Origin: Variovorax paradoxus
GTDB taxonomy: Bacteria; Pseudomonadota; Gammaproteobacteria; Burkholderiales; Burkholderiaceae_C
Assembly (NCBI RefSeq): GCF_018614875.1
Contig: NZ_JAGGNW010000020.1
Coordinates: 62,001 to 126,000 of the forward strand
DNA length: 64,000 nt
Reading direction: 5' to 3'
The translations under genes and the position numbers were made by a program. The notes beneath the pieces were generated by a model, which did not search any database, was not told the DNA's origin, and was given only the letters and a program-made list of their open reading frames with translations. Positions 61,065 to 64,000 of this stretch are shown in pieces. Every line of letters begins with the position of its first letter. The stretch's first letter is position 1.

Positions 61065-61373
61065 TCAGTCGCCCTTGCTGCGCGACCAGATCAGGTTGTG
61101 CGCGCCGTCCTCGCCCTCGACCAGGCGGGCATAGATGGTCGCCGGGAACGACGGGTCATCCAGCGTCACCGACAGGTAGGGCCGTTCCGCCTTGCTGATC
61201 TTCTTCCACGCCGCGCCGATCTCCAGGCCGTTGCCGGCGATGACGCGAAAGTCTGGAGCGTTCTCGCTCGTCTTCTCGCTGGCGGCGATCTTGACCTTGA
61301 CGTTCAGGGTCAAGGTGCGAACCGTGCCGGCGTAGCCGTTGCCCGAAGCGGTGAAGTTGCCAATGGTGCTCAT
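61065..61373 (-). CDS. DUF736-domain protein
   Basis: This 102-residue DUF736 protein, found widely in alpha- and betaproteobacterial mobile elements, has IGNFTASGNGYAGTVRTLTLNVKVKI at the start and KAERPYLSVTLDDPSFPATIYARL near the end. It is a small cytoplasmic protein of unknown function, often highly expressed. The start is the ATG at 61373; frames further upstream have no homology. Confidence 0.92.
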   Translation of the reverse strand: MSTIGNFTASGNGYAGTVRTLTLNVKVKIAASEKTSENAPDFRVIAGNGLEIGAAWKKISKAERPYLSVTLDDPSFPATIYARLVEGEDGAHNLIWSRSKGD

Positions 61374-62045
61374 GATGAAGTCCTTTCGAGGTTGAACCCA
61401 GGTCCGCGCCCATCGCGGCCTTGGCGTGATCCGAACGGCGTGGTGCCGGGCGCGCCGCACCCCAGGCGAAGCAGGGGCCGCAGCGCGGCGAAGGACCGGA
61501 AGGCACGAGAAATTTGCCTCGCGAGGAATCTGCGCAGCAGAGGGGAAATTTGTCGGGCCGCAAGGTTGCGGCGATGAAGCCCGAGGCGAAGCGAATCGAA
61601 GAGCAGCGCCGCCGTGCCCACGCCAGGATTCACGGCAAATACAAGGCCGTGGGGGTGGACCTGTTCCCGCATAGGACGCATGAGCCTGGCACCGCCCGAG
61701 GCAACGGTCTTCCGACATTGATCCCGTCGCACCCGAATGCCAGGACAGTCGCCCCGCGAAGACCAGAGAGAACGCCCCACCTCATCGCGGCGGCATGCAA
61801 GGTCGGCATCTACGGCGTGGAAATCGGAGGGCATGGCGGACGCCTGTCGAAGAAAGCCTCCGTCGTTCACGGTGGCCTGCCCGCCAGCGTCGGGGACGGC
61901 GCCGCCTTCCGGAACCCAGCGCAGCCAAGCCTGTCGTGGTCTCGCCTCGCCCTTCGGCGGGGCGCATTCTCCAAAGATGTCAGCGGCGCAGCCGCTGGAT
62001 GTCAAAACGCGCGCGGCACACCTGCCGCGCGCGTCGCGCCGATTC
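61374..62045. other. Intergenic between parB and DUF736, no gene supported
   Basis: About 670 bp. Long open frames occur on both strands because of the high GC content, but none has recognisable motifs. The DUF736 promoter should be here; no convincing -35/-10 pair was picked out. Confidence 0.4.
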
Positions 62046-62072
62046 AAAAGCCCCGACCTCAAGGCCGGGGCT
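62046..62072 (-). terminator. Rho-independent terminator of parB
   Basis: On the minus strand, AAGCCCCG pairs with CGGGGCTT across a short loop and is followed by a T-run (GGGGCTTTTG), seven bases beyond the parB stop codon. Confidence 0.75.
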
Positions 62073-62078
62073 TCATGC

Positions 62079-64000
62079 TCATGCGGTCGCGTGCTCGCCC
62101 TCGTAGACTTCCGCCTCGACAGCGCCCTTGCCCTCTGCATCGGCACAGACCTCGCTCTCCGGCGCAGCCTGCGCTTCGGCGTCAGCTGCGACAGCAGCTT
62201 CCTGCCCCCGGAACATCACAGGCAGCCACCCCGTCCCCACTGCCAGCCGCTCGGCCTCGCTGGCAATCTCGGCCTTCTTGAGCTTGCCCAGCCGGTTCAC
62301 CTGATCGGGCGCGAACGACTGCACCGCTTCCAGCGCCTTGGCTTTCGAGACATGCTCGAAGTAGCCCGCAGCGGTGGGCGTCCACCAGTCATGCATGTCG
62401 AGGTTCACCGCCCGCGCCAGTGCAGCGGCGGGGACTTCCTCTTCATGTGAGGCCAGTACGTTGACCGTGCAGGCCACGCACACTGCCAGCAGCGACAGCA
62501 ATTCCTGCTGCGGGAAGGCCAGCAGTTCGGCGAACAGCGCATTCGGGTCTTCGGGCAGGCGATCCGCCCACGCCTGCCGCACTTTGCGCATGCCCATTGC
62601 CGCAGGCGCTTCGCCCATGTCCGGCGCATGCAGCCCAAGCCCATCCTGTGGCGTGGCGTTGATGTCGACGGGGGGGGAGCCACCCGAACCATAGCTGTCC
62701 ACGATCACGCGCAGAGCAAGGCGGTGCACCAAGGCCACCAGCGCGATCTGCGGGTGCCGCGCCACCTCGGCCTGCAAGGCCGCCGTGCGGTGCGCGCTCA
62801 GGCGCTTCGCCAGCTTTTCCGAGATACCGGGCTTGGGGAGCTCATCACTGTTGGCGCCCGGGCTGCTGCCCGCCCCGTCCTCCTCCTGCCGCGCCTGCTC
62901 CCGCAACGCCTTGGCCTGTTCTTCGCGCAGCAAGCCGCGATGCACGACCACGCCGCCCATGGGATCGACCGACACCACGGCCCCCGCCAGCGCCACCACG
63001 GCGGGCGGATACTCGACCAGCTTGCTTTCGATGGCTTCCAGCTCGTTGCCGAGTTCGTCCATTTCGTTGTGCAGCATCTGCACCTGCTCGTCGGTCATGT
63101 CCTCGTCCGCGTCGTCCAACTGGTCCTGCAGCTTCGCCTGCTGGTCTTCCAGCTTGGCGATGCGCTTGGCCTCCGTCTTGTTGGGTTCTCGGCGCGTGCT
63201 GCGGGCCCGCTGGAACTGGTACAGGTCGGAGGACGTGGCGCGCGGCGCGGCATCCACCCACGCCCAGCCCTCGGCCCGTACCTGTTCGACCACTGGCGCG
63301 AGCCTGTCACGCGCCAGCGCATCCAGCAGCGCGCCATCGGTCAGGAAGATGCCGTTCTGCTCGTCCGCGAACAGATCACGGCGCACCCCGCCGCCGGCCT
63401 GCTCGTAGGCCTCCAGCCCCACGAAGCGCGCCACCGCATCGCGGCTGGCGTCGATCTCCTCGCTCGTCAGGTGATCGCGGAGCGCCTCCGGGCTGCGCTG
63501 CCATTGCGGCGATTCGTAGAACGCGGCTTCTTGCGCTGCATGGTCGTCGGTGATGGCCAGCGCCATCAACTGTTCCAGCGTCACGGTCTGCGTCCCGAAA
63601 TCCGCCAGCAGCCGGGGCGAGACGTTAGCAAGCTTCAGGCGCCGCTGCACCACCAAAGGCGTCACGCCGAAGTCGGCGGCAATGTCCTCGACCGGCCGCC
63701 CCTCGGCCACAAGGTCTTTCCACGCGAACAGTTCCTCGATCGGCGACATGGCCTCTCGCTGCACGTTCTCGGTCAGGCTCACGGTGCGCGCTGCATCGTC
63801 GAGCACCAGCAAGCAATGCACCTCATGGTCCTTCGCGAGCTTGCGGCGCTTGACAAGCAGCTTGAGCGCGGCAAGGCGCCGCCGCCCGGCCACCACCTCG
63901 TAGTGCTCCCCATCGGGCGCGGCCACCACGGTGAGGTTCTGCAGCAGGCCCACGCGGGCGATGCTCGATGCCAGTTCGGGAATCGACGTGCCGCCGCTCT
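62079..64000 (-). CDS. parB: ParB/RepB/Spo0J-family partition protein, N-terminus outside the window
   Basis: The 640 visible residues start inside the ParB N-terminal domain: VGLLQNLTV, VVAGRRRLAALKLL (the GxRR/CTPase region), SLTENVQREAMSPIEE, then an HTH (VEDIAADFGVTPLVVQRRLKLANVSP). A long acidic coiled-coil segment (KLEDQQAKLQDQLDDADEDM) and a large C-terminal part specific to ICE-borne ParB-like proteins follow. GTG at 63953 is internal and not a start. The gene continues to the right and is probably the first of the maintenance operon. A terminator lies just after the stop. Confidence 0.92.
   Translation of the reverse strand, partial: SGGTSIPELASSIARVGLLQNLTVVAAPDGEHYEVVAGRRRLAALKLLVKRRKLAKDHEVHCLLVLDDAARTVSLTENVQREAMSPIEELFAWKDLVAEGRPVEDIAADFGVTPLVVQRRLKLANVSPRLLADFGTQTVTLEQLMALAITDDHAAQEAAFYESPQWQRSPEALRDHLTSEEIDASRDAVARFVGLEAYEQAGGGVRRDLFADEQNGIFLTDGALLDALARDRLAPVVEQVRAEGWAWVDAAPRATSSDLYQFQRARSTRREPNKTEAKRIAKLEDQQAKLQDQLDDADEDMTDEQVQMLHNEMDELGNELEAIESKLVEYPPAVVALAGAVVSVDPMGGVVVHRGLLREEQAKALREQARQEEDGAGSSPGANSDELPKPGISEKLAKRLSAHRTAALQAEVARHPQIALVALVHRLALRVIVDSYGSGGSPPVDINATPQDGLGLHAPDMGEAPAAMGMRKVRQAWADRLPEDPNALFAELLAFPQQELLSLLAVCVACTVNVLASHEEEVPAAALARAVNLDMHDWWTPTAAGYFEHVSKAKALEAVQSFAPDQVNRLGKLKKAEIASEAERLAVGTGWLPVMFRGQEAAVAADAEAQAAPESEVCADAEGKGAVEAEVYEGEHATA

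Overview
The window looks like a high-GC betaproteobacterial (Burkholderiales, e.g. Comamonadaceae or Alcaligenaceae type) chromosome segment. The grounds are the many Bug/TctC periplasmic receptors, a Burkholderiales-type porin, and a PaoABC-type molybdoenzyme. It has two parts. Positions 1 to about 52,350 are a catabolic accessory region. Positions 52,401 to 64,000 are the maintenance and mobilisation module of an integrative conjugative element resembling the Tn4371 family. Read right to left, this module holds parB, DUF736, DUF2958, a DUF6499/DUF2285 pair, an AlpA-like HTH, repA, parA, a small partner, DUF2840, a traF signal peptidase and a DUF3363-type relaxase. The accessory region lies directly downstream of the relaxase, so it is probably cargo of that element.

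Layout of the accessory region. 0-2 kb: 3' part of a paoABC aldehyde oxidoreductase operon. 2.1-9.4 kb: Bug receptors with a quinone-oxidoreductase-like enzyme, a CapA-like protein and an MmgE/PrpD protein. 9.7-15.1 kb: Ldh_2 dehydrogenase, type-B carboxylesterase, and a porin flanked by two HTH-only LysR-like proteins. 15.2-22.6 kb: IS5 remnant, aldehyde dehydrogenase, HIBADH-like dehydrogenase, carboxymuconolactone-decarboxylase-like protein (CMD), esterase and two SDRs. 22.6-34 kb: LysR/Bug pair, an FMO-SDR-CMD-amidohydrolase operon, CoA-transferase, a frameshifted Bug gene, LysR and an alpha/beta hydrolase. 34-43.6 kb: a second ALDH-CMD-HIBADH-Bug operon, a divergent Bug-carboxylesterase unit, and an esterase-Bug operon. 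44-51.6 kb: MaoC hydratase, HpcH/HpaI lyase, acyl-CoA dehydrogenase, CMD, BKACE, two tandem IclR regulators and a frameshifted enoyl-CoA hydratase. Taken together these enzymes suggest uptake of an organic acid or ester, ester cleavage, oxidation of alcohol and aldehyde intermediates, and CoA-dependent breakdown. The substrate cannot be read from the sequence.

The main finding is a recurring promoter architecture. A 29-bp element, GGCAAGG-N14-CGCAAAGG with an internal reverse half-site CCTTTGC, occurs at 16 places in intergenic regions of the accessory part. In 15 of them a -10-like hexamer (TAGACT, TAGAAT, TAAAAT, TATGCT and similar) lies so that the operator-to-hexamer span is always 66-70 bp. 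The element points at the gene it would control, and it occurs in back-to-back pairs between divergent genes. This implies one dedicated regulon across about 47 kb, including genes for an IclR and a LysR regulator that carry the element themselves.

The region also shows repeated duplication and decay: paralogous operons, truncated copies of Bug, LysR, SDR, hydrolase and carboxylesterase genes, and single-base frameshifts in a Bug gene, an enoyl-CoA hydratase and the relaxase. The frameshifts could be real or consensus errors.
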